A DNA stretch of 64,000 bases from Dicyema japonicum (taxonomy: Eukaryota; Dicyemida; Rhombozoa; Dicyemidae): positions 1,477,067 to 1,541,066 of the forward strand of contig RDEW01000004.1 of NCBI GenBank assembly GCA_011109175.1, written 5' to 3'. Made by a program: the position numbers and the translations under genes. The notes below the pieces were generated by a model. That model was not told the origin of the DNA, did not search any database, and saw nothing but the letters and a program-made list of their open reading frames with translations. Shown here in pieces: positions 12,300-24,011 of this stretch; position 1 is the first letter of the stretch; every line of letters begins with the position of its first letter.

Positions 12300-12955
12300 T
12301 GTTAAAAAATGTTGGTACTTCTCAAGATAACCTCTTCTTCATTTTTTTCATATACTTGGAGACGGCACTACGTGACGGAAGATACACTTAGAAACGTATT
12401 TCGAGTGTTTTATGAAGATAGCCTAGCTGAATCTATTTATACTGACGATGTCATATCATATCAAGGGTTTGATCAGATCTTCTTCACACATTGGAAGTGG
12501 CTTCTAATGAACTTAAAAAATATTCCCTAACGATAAATGTTTTCAAAACGGAAGTAGTAAATTTAGAAAATGAAAAGAAAATCAGATGAGACATGGATGA
12601 ACTGGACTGAAGCATAAAATCAAGTATATCATTCAAACTAAAACTATAAAACGCCTTTGTTTAATCAGTCATACTGTACAATTTGTCAACGTGGCCAATG
12701 TCCAAGACTAAAGAATTGGGATAGACTCGTTCAATCGAAGCGAGTTCATTGCTCAGACTGAATTGCCCGTAAAAATAGAAAGAAACTATACATCATGTTT
12801 GCTTTACTAATCATTGAGTCTCGAGATCATTGATACGCTCTTTGGACATAATAAGAATAGAAATGATATGAACATTATGATAGACTCTGCTGAGAGTGGG
12901 CCACGTACTAGATATGGCTATTTTAAAATGAAACGAGATGACTATTTAAAAATGA
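12300..12955 (+). pseudogene. LINE reverse transcriptase fragment, family A-like
   Basis: A plus-strand RT remnant with IYTDDVISYQGFDQIFF (a YADD-type centre) and then LTINVFKTEVVNLENE, matching the region after the active site in family A copies. It ends just upstream of the tRNA gene. The 5' RT and endonuclease are missing. Confidence 0.5.
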
Positions 12956-12965
12956 AATGAAAAAT

Positions 12966-13036
12966 TCCCCGTCCGGGAATCGAACCCGGGCCGTCAATGT
13001 GAGAGACTGACATCCTAACCACTGGACCAACGAGGA
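12966..13036 (-). tRNA. tRNA-Glu (CTC)
   Basis: The minus strand gives a 71-base cloverleaf. The 5' arm TCCTCGT pairs with 3' ACGGGGA over seven positions with one G-T pair. The D arm is TCCAGTGGTTAGGA; the anticodon stem TCAGT/ATTGA closes a loop containing CTC; the T arm is CCCGGGTTCGATTCCCGG. The sequence closely resembles animal tRNA-Glu and shows no intron. The A and B boxes are intact, so it is probably functional. Confidence 0.93.
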
Positions 13037-13439
13037 CTAAACAATATGATTATGATAATACTCGAATATATATTTATCCTTATTTTTTTTAATTTTTTTT
13101 CGCTGTCTAAAAACTCTTCATAAGTAATACCCATCTCTATGCTAGTTATGCCCCCATGATAATTTATAATCAAACGAAATATCTTGCTTATTTTGCTCTA
13201 ATTAACTGAAGTTTGATTAAATGTATTTTCCTTTATTATTATTTTGCATTTTCCACGAAAATTACATTAATGAGTCAGCAACTTTCTGAATGAGCTAGAC
13301 TTTACTTGCTCACCAAAGTTGATAGATATACCACAAAACCTCATTATGCTTTTACACGTAGTTTTTTTAATTTTTTGTTGCCTCGGTCTTTCGTTCTGGA
13401 AGATCATATGCATACTGTTTCTTTATACTAAATTCTGAA

Positions 13440-13900
13440 TCAGGAAGGTCGTTGATACCAACACAACTGAAATTATTATGCTTAGATATATCCATGCTTT
13501 CGACAGTGTCTGGCATGAAGCTCTCCCCCTGCTAGTGTGGCAGATATCCCTAAGTTTTTATTTACTGGATAAGGAATTTCTTTACCAGAAGGGAATCTTT
13601 TGTCAATATGACCGATTGTATGTCTAATGCGATTTCGTTCAACAGGGATGTTCCTCAATGTTCGGCGTTGAGTCATTTTTATTCAACATATTCATGAAGA
13701 GTGTCCCCCAGTTCTGTAGTATTAATTATAGAATGTTTATTTATGCAGATTTTATCATCACGGACAAGTCTAAAAAGTCAGTTCTTTCAAAAAGAAGGAT
13801 GAAAGACATCGTGGACAATATTGAAGAGTGGTGTTAAAACTGTCGGTAGATAAATCAAACGCACTAAATTTTGGGTCCAACCTCAGGACGTGTCCAAAAA
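13440..13900 (+). pseudogene. Jockey-like reverse transcriptase fragment
   Basis: Plus-strand pieces HAFDSVWHEALPLLV, DVPQCSALSHFYSTYS (degraded GVPQGSVLSP-type motif) and FIYADFIITDKSKKS (degraded YADD) are in correct RT order. The fragment abuts an oppositely oriented family A piece at about 13,900. Confidence 0.6.
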
Positions 13901-14586
13901 GTCTCTAACGAGAGCTAATGATCTCGTGACGTAATGATGTACCGTCAAACTTATTGTACAGTCCTTTCCGCGAGATCTTGGATGGCCTGGACATTCCAGT
14001 TATGTCTCTTAGATGATTCCTGTGAAACGAGTCTAGCCTCTCCAATTCCTCTTTTAAGTTGGCCCAGGTTCCAGAGTTGTATAGAGGTTTGGTTTGATAA
14101 AGGTGTCGTATAACATTATCCTTTGTTTTATGTTATTCCCTTTCCGTTTTAGCCATAGGTTTTTCAGCCTGTGTAATGCCGCGTTTGTCATGGTTTTTCT
14201 CCTTTGATATCTTCACTATCTCCTAATAGGGAGCAAAGTTTCTTTGTGTCTCCATTTCTCTTTGAGTGAGTTATTCATTCGTCTTATTTCTGTCCGTTCT
14301 GTTTATTCCCTGTTCACTGTGAGAAACCATTTCCTAAGTATATCTGGTGCTTTTTTAGTACATGTTCCAGAAGTTCTTTGTCTTCAGAGATTAGGTCGAT
14401 ATCATCAGCATAAATCACTTCTATTTTTCCTTGGTATAATGGTCTCAGTTCCCTCATAGCGGCCTCCAAATATATAGTAGCGGAAAGAAGGAGTCTCGTT
14501 GAAGAGTGCCTATGTTTGTTTTAAATTTTCTTGAGTAGGTTTTTCCAACTCTCACAAGGAGCTCTGTGTTAGATAGAAGGATTTTG
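13900..14586 (-). pseudogene. Family A-related LINE fragment
   Basis: On the minus strand: IKILLSNTELLVRVGKTYSR, LEAAMRELRPLYQGKIEVIY, ADDIDLISEDKELLEH, and later LCSLLGDSEDI. This is the second half of a family A-like RT plus the following linker, with frameshifts. It is a different subfamily from the element that adjoins it at 14,599. Its 5' end stops at the target-site duplication of that element. Confidence 0.6.
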
Positions 14587-14598
14587 ATCATTCTCTGT
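14587..14598. repeat. Target-site duplication, left
   Basis: ATCATTCTCTGT, repeated exactly at 19,749-19,760. The 12-base pair brackets the family A LINE and defines its ends. Confidence 0.85.
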
Positions 14599-14638
14599 TA
14601 TTATTATTATTAAAGCACTTTCACGAAAGCCATAATGA

Positions 14639-15240
14639 TTATAGCCCCGCATGTGCAACACTCAAAGAAACAATATTTATAGTTAGTCTTTTCCATCTTC
14701 CTCTGTCGAATGCGAGTGATCTCAATTCGTCCAGGTCGTCTCCCGTCTTTAAATTTTTTCTCACACGATTTAAGTCTTTGTTTAGGGCTGTCGGAAGTGT
14801 CGATCTAGGTCGTCCGCGGAAGGGTTTTTCGCATCTGTCAAAGTAATCTTCCATCGCTTTGTTAGCGGGTGCGTCCGGGTTCATTCTTAGTACATGCCCA
14901 AATAGCCTCCACCGGGCATCTATCACATCCTTGCTGATGTAAGAACACATACACTTGTTGTAGATACCAGTGGTTGATATTCTACGTGGCCACTCCATTC
15001 CGAGTAAGCTTCTTAGTTGCCTTCTATGGAACGAATCCAGTTTCAATAGTTCGTTGAAGGAACTTCCCCATGTCCCAGCGTTATACAGTAGGATCGGTTT
15101 CACAAACGCGTTGTAAAGCCTGCATCTGATGTCAATTCCAAGTCCTTTGGCCCTTAGCCATCCTTTCTTCAGTTTAGCCATTGCCGCATTTGCCAGTGTT
15201 TTCCTCCTCAGTACATCTTCAGCGTCTCCTAGTAGAGAGC
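14639..15240 (-). pseudogene. LINE family A C-terminal region
   Basis: The minus-strand frame gives MAKLKKGWLRAKGLGIDIRC, YNAFVKPILLYNAGTWG, DSFHRRQLRSLLGMEWPRR, RWRLFGHVLRMNPDAPANKA and GRPRSTLPTALNKDLNRV. This conserved C-terminal segment is typical of RTE-like and related LINEs. It is separated from its RT by the transposon insertion. Confidence 0.8.
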
Positions 15241-16027
15241 CGAGCTTATTAGTACGTCTCCATCTTTCTTGATTAATATGTCACATTTTTTGTGGTTAAT
15301 ATGTCACATGGGCCAAGCGTTACCTATGGGCAGCCTGTTACATTAACCTTGAACCAAGATTAACTTCAATTAATTTTATAAATATTTATTTACCACAAAA
15401 AATTAATTTTAAGTAACTTTTTTTAGTCTACTCATTAATACAGTCGATATTTCTCCTTTCGAATTTTTTATCTATCAAATTAAACTATTTAAAACTACCT
15501 TCACGCGATTATTCGATAAAATATTAATTATTTCTGCAACTGGATAATACTGAGACTCAAACTTATCCAGTCGCAACGAGGGATTTGTTCCAAAATCCTT
15601 TTTAGCCGAACCTATCTATTAATGTTTTTAATTCATACTTTATCTTCCATGTTAAAAATATATTTACTATTATGAACATTCATTTTCCTTTTCATAGCTT
15701 TGTAATAATTCGAATTTTCTTCAATCGATTTAATTTCGAAATTGAATCTCTTCGTATTCGGACAAAATTATCTGACTGGGAATTATCTAGATATAAATTT
15801 TTTAAATCAAACTACGTGAATTTTCAATAGATTCTGGAGTCGAACAATTAACCAAATCGTCAATTTGTTCTGGAATCGCACACTCATCACTTAAATTATC
15901 TAAGTCATAATGATATAAGTATAACCATTAATTATTGAATTTATTCCCTTAATTCCTCGATATCTTTCGAAAGGACTTTCGTTAGAAAATGAATGGACCG
16001 ATATGTTGTAACTGTAGACAGCACTTT

Positions 16028-16740
16028 CTAATTTATCAAGCCACTTTTTTTCACTGTTATCCAGCATTTTTGACAACTTCCTCGTGATCGTCTGATTAAA
16101 TCTTTCGACAATTCCTTGTGCTCGTGATTGTTAGGCCTTCCGTGAATTTGCTTAATGTTAAAATCTTCGCAAAGTTTTGTTATTTCTTGATTTTTAAATT
16201 CAGAACCATTGTCCGACTGAAGAAATTTACATGGCCCATTCAGGCGGAACAAAGATCTTAAGTTTTCACATACTTCTTTACCAGACTTATTATAGAGTGG
16301 TCGTACAAAAGCGAATCTATAAATTAAAAAAAAACCAGCCTACTATATATGTCAATGACCGTTAAAATCCATTTGAAATTTTCATTTAATGTTGAAAATT
16401 TTTTCAGGTCTATTAGATCTACTGAAAACGTTCATTTGGAGAAGAAAAACATGGTGATTTATATCTCCAATCTACAATTATAAAAAATCACGAACTTTTA
16501 AAGGACGCGAAAATTTGCAGACTTCACAATTTCGAATGACTTTTCTGATAATCTCATTCTTTACAGTGAAGTATCTTTGTCGACATTCATACTCAATTTT
16601 ATTGACTCCTCCGTGTGAAAACTCGTGCAACGATTTCGCAACATGCTCCATTTCGGTTTCATTATCCAGGGATATGACTAACTTGGGATCAGTTGATTTA
16701 AGATACAGTCTAAAATTATTGCAAATTTACAATACCTGTC
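16028..16740 (-). pseudogene. DDE integrase of the TIR element, decayed
   Basis: The minus strand reads a zinc-binding domain (LHEFSHGGVNKIEYECRQRY then RKVIRNCEVCKF; an H-H-C-C arrangement), then the catalytic core: MDFNGH (first Asp), FLQSDNGSEFKNQ (second Asp) and IKQIHGRPNNHEHKE (third acidic residue). Several stops separate the parts, and the spacing to the last Glu looks slightly short, suggesting an indel. Integrases with this layout catalyse strand transfer of element ends. Confidence 0.75.
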
Positions 16741-17048
16741 ATAGATAATAGTTTTTCTCTATCTTCTTTACAAACCTATATTTTTGGTGCCTCGGAAGAT
16801 TTTCGGGAAAATTATCATGCAAAGCATCTTTTAAAGTTTGATATTTAACGCAATTTTTCACAAAACCCTTGTAAGAAGCCATTGCAACAAAATAATTTTC
16901 TATGCTATAAATCACGCTAGAAATCTAGGTTTACCGCTATAAAAAATAAAATCTTTATAATCATAACATTTATTAATAAAAAACTAATTTAACAGGATTA
17001 AATCACGATATAAATCGGATATACAAAATGAAATGTCGAATAATCCAA

Positions 17049-17153
17049 TGAGGGACTCATCCTCACTTTTGTCGGTCTGGGATCACTTAGTTAGATGAGA
17101 ACTTTTATTTGTTTCTTTTTGACCAAGTGATCCTGGTGGTAATAATAATAATG
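17049..17153 (+). repeat. Short TAA-tailed repeat, copy 2
   Basis: Same family as 1,797-1,893: GTCGGTCTGGGATCACTTAG, then AAGTGATCCTGGTGG and a TAATAATAATAA tail. It lies within the integrase element near its right end. Confidence 0.6.
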
Positions 17154-17241
17154 TCGGATAATCAAAAGACCTTTTCAAGGTCAAAAAAATGTAACAGGCT
17201 GCCCATGTGTTACGCGCCGCCCATGTGACATAATAAATCAT

Positions 17242-17346
17242 TTATAAAATTAATTGAAGTTAATCTTGGTTCAAGGTTATAAAATTAATTGAAGTTAATC
17301 TTGGTTCAAGGTTATAAAATTAATTGAAGTTAATCTTGGTTCAAGG
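17242..17346. repeat. 35-bp tandem repeat, three units
   Basis: Three copies of a 35-base unit beginning TTATAAAATTAATTG and ending GGTTCAAGG. The third unit is also the inner part of the right terminal inverted repeat. The left end has only one unit. Confidence 0.9.
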
Positions 17347-17553
17347 TTAATGTACAGGCTGCCCATAGGTAACGCTTGGCCCATGTGACATAATATCGTC
17401 TTCTCTTTTGATTTCCGTAATTTCAGTTTTGTTAACATTTACGCTGAGAAACCATTTCTCACGCAGGTGCATTTTCTAGCAGGTGTTGGAGTGCGGTCAC
17501 ATCCCGTGATACAAAATCCACATCATCCGCATAAGATGTCTCTTCTATGTCTC

Positions 17554-18525
17554 CTATATAGCATTTACGGAGGTCGCGGAGTGCAGATTCAAGGTATATG
17601 GTGAATAGTAAAGGGGAGAGGGAATCACCCTGGGTGTCCCAATCGTTGTTTTGAAACTGCGGGAAGTTGCTCCTTCTGTCCTCACAGATAGTCTTGTGTT
17701 CGCAAGTAGTAGTCTGATTATCCTAACCGACGATTCATCCAATATTTGCTCAAGCACATTCATCAGTTTCTGTCTGTTTATTGAGTCGAAAGCTCTGGAG
17801 AGATCTATTCCCAACACGGTCGTTGCGCTCTTGAATCTTTGGTGCGTTGCGCAGCGCCATCTGTGGCTCCATACAATGTCTGCCGTAGACCTCCCTTCTC
17901 GGAACCCACTTTGACTTGCTGGTAGGTATAGATCCGCCACACCCTTTATCCGGCTTAGTGCAATGTTTGCCAGCACCTTGCGTATCGAATTCAGAAGTAT
18001 TATCGGGCGGAGATTTTCTACTGGTCCTTTTGATTTGTTCGGTTTTTGTATGGGTATTAATAATCCATTTCCAAGTCCTAGATCGGTATTAGTTTCAAAG
18101 ACGTCATTTAGGGTTTTTGCAATTGTGTCGCTAAGTTTTTTTGGCCCATATTTTAGGAGCTCAGGGCTTATGTTGTCCGGCCCAGCACTCTTGTTGTTCT
18201 TCAGTTTATTTATCGCTAATTCCACCTCTTCCACTGTGATTGGGATTTTTAGCGCCTTTGCTTCTCCTTGGAAAGGGGGAAAGTCATTATTTTCTTTATT
18301 CAACAGTGTTTCGAAGTGTCGTGCAATCAATTCTGCTTTTTCTTTCGGGTTACCCACGAATTTTCCATCTTTGTCTTTGATGTGAAGGATGTTTTGTCCT
18401 TTCTTTGTCCGCAGCAGCCGCAAAGCCGCATACATCCTTGAATTGTCTTTTAGCATTCCACATCTTTTAATAGGGATGTAATAATTTCCCGTGAATGTTT
18501 TCTGTTCATCTTTTTGATTTTCCAC
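17554..18525 (-). pseudogene. LINE family A reverse transcriptase domain
   Basis: A 323-residue frame with the RT blocks in order: SAGPDNISPELLKYG, GNGLLIPIQKPNKSKGPVEN, LRPIILLNSIRKVL, SGFREGRSTADIVW, GIDLSRAFDSINRQKLMN and VRTEGATSRSFKTTIGTP. The aspartate of DLSRAFD is the first catalytic residue. The frame shifts at the expected PQGDSLSP block (reads TPRVIPSPL). The YADD centre follows in another frame near 17,530. Probably not functional. Confidence 0.8.
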
Positions 18526-19013
18526 TTTAGTTCCCTTTGTTGGATATTAAGCTCTTTTTTTTACTCTCGTCTGACGTGTTTGCCGTTTTTAGCCGTAGCT
18601 CTCCGCAATACTTTGCCATATCTGGCACGTTTGGGTGGTGATCCAATTTTAGGACGTAATGATTTCGGACTCCAAGGCATATTTGGCTGAGTTAGAGATT
18701 ACCTGCTTTGTTTGATCCCACAGAGTTCGTACTGATGATTCCGGTGCGGTTTTCTCCATAAGAGTCTCGATTTGTTCGTGATATTTAGCTCTACAAGTGG
18801 GCTCTAACTACAATTTTTCTGTCTGAAAGTATATATTGGGCCTTTGTTTTGCCTTCTTCGCGTTTTCAATGATTTCTTCCCAGTCAGGTGTTTTTTACAC
18901 AAAATTTTGCGATGACGATCCTGTGGTCTCTGTCAGTTGTTGTCCCCTGGTAAGAACGTGCATCATTTAGCAGGTTTTTATCAGACTTTCGGCAGATTAT
19001 GTAGTCGATTTGA

Positions 19014-19742
19014 TTATATATTCACGGTTTCACCGACAGAGTTTTTTCTTTGTCCGTGCCACGTCGTCTTGTGGCAAGCTGAGTGCGTGAAGGCCGTGTT
19101 GCACAGGAAAAGGCTATTTGCCTCGCAGAAGTTCACCAGAGAGGCTCCAGATGCATTTCTCCTTCCGCGCCCGTGTCTTCCAATAGAGGATTCTTCGGGC
19201 CCCATTCGCATTCCGGCCTTTGCATTCATATCTCCCGCAACAAAGACAAGGGACGAGGAAGCATTATTAGAGTATGTGCTTGATAGTTCTGAGTAGAATT
19301 CTTCGAGCTCACCTGGGTTCTTGATTACTCGTCCACAGTGTGGTGCATAGACATTTATGACAGTTAATAGACTCTTGGACGGGCATAGTTCATTTAGTTT
19401 GACTTGTAGGACACATATTCGGTCGTTGACTCTCCAATAGCGATGTAATTTTTTGAGGTAATCCACGTGTAGGGCAAATCCCATGCCGTAGTGCTTGCAT
19501 TCAGTTGGGAAGAGAATCAGTCGGTAGTTGTTCCATGTCTCATCGCGTCCATTTTCGATTTTCGTCTCTTGTAGGCAGCCAATAGATATTTTGTATTTCT
19601 CGAGATCGTCACAAAGTACTTTCCTTGTCCAATCTTTCGATATTCCACGTACGTTGAACGTCATTAGCCTGAGTTCTCGATTGTATGATGAGTGTTTTTC
19701 AGACATTTTTCTTAACCGTTGTACAGAGAAGAAACGAGGCAC
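19014..19742 (-). pseudogene. LINE family A endonuclease domain
   Basis: A 242-residue open frame. It begins with a short leader and then LMTFNVRGISKDWTRK, followed by the glutamate motif CLQETKIENG, INVYAPH and AGDMNAKAG, all hallmarks of APE-type endonucleases that nick target DNA. The frame ends inside the domain, before its final SDH-type motif. It is the best-preserved endonuclease of the family here and lies immediately upstream of the RT. Confidence 0.8.
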
Positions 19743-19916
19743 GTCACCATCATTCTCTGTGTTAGAAATAATTAATTGTTTATACCAAACATATTAAATT
19801 TATCATATTTATTTAATCCTAGAATTTATTATATAATTAAATTTATTAATATAACTTTAAAAATTCTTAATTTTTAAATTTAAATTACAACTTCCTCATT
19901 GTTGTGAATATTCGAT

Positions 19917-22900
19917 ATGAGTCAGTATGATTCTCAAAACAACAAGAATATTTCGCTTTTTGATTTAATTAGAACCAATGTAGATAAAGACAAACAGTCG
20001 AAATTAGAAGATAATGGAAAAACGACGGAATCTTTTCCAGTCCCTTGTATTGTTAAAACTTTTACTTTAGGTTTTGGACTATTTGGCCAAAATGCTGAAA
20101 ATATGGATGATGAATGTGAAGAACAACAAGTTGAAGAGTTTGATGACCACAATTCGACATTTGAGAACTACGAAGACTATGATGAAGTACAAGATGAAAC
20201 CTTCCAAGAAGAAATCACTCCTATTATAAGTTTAAAGTCTCTTTACTTTTGATCGAAATTTGTTCTCTAAATCTGCCCATTCTATAAGGGATAAAATGAA
20301 AATTCTCGATTACAGAGATTCATTAGTTAGAAAGTTCAATTCAGGTTTGTTCATTCTATTTAATGTCTAGAGACGGTTACTAATGGAACGTGTAATGATA
20401 TGTGCCCTGAAAAAGAACGATATTTGAGAGAATTGCAAGGAATGTTGAGTCCCTTTGAAATGAAGGATGTAAATGTCAGTTTTCATTTAAAATTATAATT
20501 CATGTTAACACAAATATATTTTTTTATTGAATTTTTTTTTTTGTTAGTTACATTTTTTTATATTCATTTTTATACATCGTATTTTTATCATTTATTTATT
20601 TAAAAATTTATTTGTGAATTATTCTTAGAATATGCTTAACATCGAGGCTGATCACTCTAAAATGGTAAAGTCTTACAACAGACCTTCTGCTGATCAGGTA
20701 TTATTTTTAATTAATTTTTAGGACCAACCCTTGTCTCACGAATTACGTCCTTTAAATATTCTAGAGCATACAATGTCATATTTGCTATCTGTAATTGCTC
20801 CACAACTTACTTGTGGAAATGAAAGCGATTGGTATAATTTTATGTGGGATCGTCTGAGAAGTATTCAAAAGGTAGTTGGACCATTAACTGCAGGATATTA
20901 CCCAACAAAATTTTGTCTGCTCTAGGAGCATAGCACTGGTCGAAAAATGTGCTCGTTTTCATTGCTTTGCTATTGGATTTATCGAACCGGACGATGAATC
21001 TGACTTTGACATTGGCCTAAATATTAAAGGATTTGTCAACTGTCTCAAAACTTTGGATGAAATGTACACTGATATTAAAAGGAAACAACAAATTGATCAA
21101 ACAGGCATTTTTTAATTTAAATATCATAGCTATCACTAACGAGGCTGAAATGAGAAGCTATTACATTCTGCTAAATCTTGGAAGTGAGAGCTCTCTGAGG
21201 TTAGTAAATTTAGTCTTTAATTTTTAGTTCAGTTCAATTTTGGCCAGATTACATACTTAATTCCCCAAAAGTTAAATTTGCTATGAAAATTAACTCTGCA
21301 TTCAACTCCAACAATTTTATTAATTTTTTCCGACTTATTTATAGCACGGATAATATTTTCATTTTATGTATCATCAAAGAACATTGCAGACAAGTATTTG
21401 AAAATGCTGTTTTTATTATACGAGAAACATACAGAAAGGCTGCTTCAAATGTAAGGCTGAGATTCTTATTTTAGACACGAGTAGGAGCTGATAAGCTTTG
21501 CTGTTGGTTTGGTATAGACAATCATGAATTTATGCAACGATGTGTGGATCATTTTTATTGAGGACTCTGATGAGTTCTACGATCAGATAAATTCCATCAT
21601 TGATCGATTGTTCCTTGAGTTTATGGAAATTTTCACAAAGAGGTTCCCACAAGACATCGTTTCGGTATTTAAATTGTGTTATTAATACCTCATTAATTAT
21701 TGGCCATTTTAATTTTAGATTTGGCACAAATGTATAATATACAATATTCATTGATAATTTAAATATATATTTTTTGATGAAATCTATTAATTTTAGATAT
21801 TAAATGGCGGGTTTTTACAAATGGTAAAAGTGCGTCAAGTTTATTCTTCGTTTAATAAGGATGGGAATTATGTTGGAGTTATTCCCGGTGAAAGCCCATC
21901 AACACCCTATGTTGGTTCAGAGTCTGACGAAGATGATGAGAAATTAAATTATGCTGTATCATTTAAATCATAACATTTTAGTGCTCTGTCGTTTTTGATA
22001 GTTTGGTTGATGAAAGTATAAAAGAAATTGCAGAGGAGACCATTAAAGAAAATTCGATTATCAACATTTCTACATCTTTAATTGATGATGTTGTTTCGAC
22101 AGAAATTAAGTTTTTTGTTTTTTTCTAAATTTAGATCTTTATTTTCGAAATTGACTGAAGAGAAAGCTCGTGTAAACGCTTTGAAATCTATTGAGGACTC
22201 TAGAATGCAGTATATGCTTGTCAACAGTTTAACTAATTTGGTATTTGAGGAATGCTGGAAGATCGTATTTGATGATGCATGTAAAATAATAGCAAAGTTT
22301 GAGTGATTAATATCTATAGTGTTTTCATTGAAAATAAGAATAAACTTGAAAGTAAAAGATCGGCTTTGAATTTCGTCGTGCAGAACCTAATGAGAGAAAC
22401 TATTGATTCGATGATTTCTTCAATTTGTGGGGAGATTATCTTTAAAGCTGACAAACTTAAACAAGCTGAGAGTTATTTTAAAATTAAAAAGTTGGTATTT
22501 TCACATTTTTTGTTTTATATAATTATTTTCTTTGACATTACCTTTAAATGTTTTTAATATTATATTTTAGTAAAATTCGACTTTTCTCAAAATGGAAACT
22601 TCATTATTTTGTCGTAAATTCAATTAAAAACGAGTCTTCCGATAACAAACGAATGAAATATTCAGACGACTGTATTCGATTTTAAAAATTGATCTTTAGT
22701 AACTATGTCTGAAAATCTCTCAAAAACAAAAATTTGTGACTGTATTGAGGGATCATATTATTTACCGTCGATTGGTAATCAGTATAATCGCTCAGTTTGG
22801 AAATGGATAGATCTTTTAAAATATTTTTCATCCTCAAATGGTTGCTTTGTCATTTTTTTATTTTTAGCTGTTTCCAAAATTATTGTTGGTTTTATGCCTT

Positions 22901-24011
22901 GTGAATTCAACCCCTATGATCAATTGCTTAGAATATGGCTGAAATATTTACTCAGTTATGGACGGCTTTCTTTCACTTCTGAGAATGTACTTTTTTGTTT
23001 AATTCTTAGCCTGAGTTGATTTCTGCTTTGCACATTTTTGATCAAACCAAAGAACTTTATTCAATTGTAAAGACATTTGAGATATTCAGTGATTTTACTC
23101 ATTTGAAAGACGAATTTCAAGATTTCACTTTGTTTCTGGTTTTTATTCCGGAATCCATTTTATTGGTATTTTTTATGTCTATTTCAGGCCACATGGGGGA
23201 AAATTTTTGATTATTTGAAATTACTTTTTAAGGATATTAATACTTCTTTTAAACCGACAGTTGGATTTTTTGTTTCGTTGGATCTCAATTCAGACCTTTT
23301 CAATGATTTTATGGATTCTGTGAAAGTTGATTGTAATACCTCTTTTAAAATGGATGTTTCTTTTGTTAAAATAATGAATGAAACTCCCACATTTAATACG
23401 AATCAAAAAGTTACTGAATTTATTGGCAATTTAATTTCTACTAATACGGATACAAAATTTCCATTGAAAGTGCAAAAATTGTCATCAATAATTTTTAACG
23501 GAATTTCTGCGCCTGTAACTAATGTCATGTCTAACTCTTCTGTATTGATTTTTGTTTTTGATTTTAGTTCCAAGAATGTGTAATGTTCTATAATCAGTGT
23601 GTTGATAAAACTATTGAAATGTGCAGTAATGAACGATTATTTAGTATTCACTGGCCCAGTGAAGATTTTAGGCTTTTTAAATGTCTTACTTCATATAATT
23701 GGGCGGATTATCAGAAAAGATTCGATTTAATGGAGTTTGTCAAATATGCTATGCAATTTCTCAAAATACCCAATGAAGCTGAATATTGCACTGACGATGA
23801 TGAAATAGTCAATCATTTTATTCGTGAAATCGCTGAACAGATCAGGGGTATTTGTAACTTGAATTTGAGGTTTTTATTTTACTAAATTAATAGAAATTTT
23901 GACGAAACGACTGATTTTCATGTTGAGTTATTAAAGCTAAAGCAGCAAAAATTTATAACGAGAGGAGGAAATTGGATTGGAATTTGTTCTTTTTCTTTTT
24001 TTGTTGTATAA
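19917..24011 (+). CDS. SAC3/GANP-like mRNA export factor
   Basis: A multi-exon gene for a TREX-2 scaffold protein (Sac3 / GANP / MCM3AP family), which links transcription to mRNA export at nuclear pores. After an acidic N-terminus come the family signatures NDMCPEKERYLRELQGMLSP, MVKSYNRPSADQ, LSHELRPLNILEHTMSYLL, VEKCARFHCFAIGF, ITNEAEMRSYYILLNL, VKFAMKINSAFNSNNFINFF and YRKAASN. Downstream exons (21,800-24,011), with SIEDSRMQYMLVNSL and WADYQKRFDLMEFVK among others, are consistent with the longer C-terminal region of the animal protein, but I could not align them in detail. Introns are mostly 20-60 bases. The intron at 21,105-21,129 appears to start GC rather than GT. Junctions in the region 21,480-22,150 are uncertain. 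A LINE ends 157 bases upstream of the ATG. Confidence 0.85.

Larger units (their letters stand above)
15302..17390 (-). mobile_element. DNA transposon with integrase, Ginger-like
   Basis: A 2,089-bp element whose ends are near-perfect 79-bp inverted repeats (15,302-15,381 and 17,312-17,390) starting TGTCACATGGGCCAAGCG. TAATA flanks both sides (15,297-15,301 and 17,391-17,395), a likely 5-bp target duplication. Inside, the minus strand carries a decayed integrase. No long terminal direct repeats, RT or protease were found. Integrase plus TIRs suggests a Ginger-like transposon derived from Gypsy integrases; the assignment is tentative. It sits inside the family A LINE, so it inserted later. Confidence 0.75.
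14599..19748 (-). mobile_element. Family A LINE, RTE-like, split by a DNA transposon
   Basis: A minus-strand non-LTR retrotransposon bracketed by 12-bp target-site duplications. Its 5' end starts GGTGACGT (19,748) and the 3' end is a (TTA)n run as read on plus. Order on the minus strand: APE endonuclease, reverse transcriptase, C-terminal region. A DNA transposon at 15,302-17,390 interrupts the coding region just after the RT, between TEITEIKRED and RTNKLGSLLGD. Without that insert the LINE is about 3.05 kb, close to the 2.96 kb copy at 56,711-59,669. The reading frame is also broken elsewhere, so it is inactive. Confidence 0.85.

Noticed and set aside
16028-16252. Integrase frame as a retrovirus or LTR retrotransposon
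   Set aside because: No LTRs, protease or RT are linked to it, while terminal inverted repeats bracket it.
17242-17346. 35-bp repeats as a CRISPR array
   Set aside because: The units are directly adjacent with no spacers, and this is eukaryotic DNA.
17651-18385. Plus-strand open frames of 87 and 140 residues
   Set aside because: They lie antisense to the family A reverse transcriptase, which has clear RT motifs on the minus strand.
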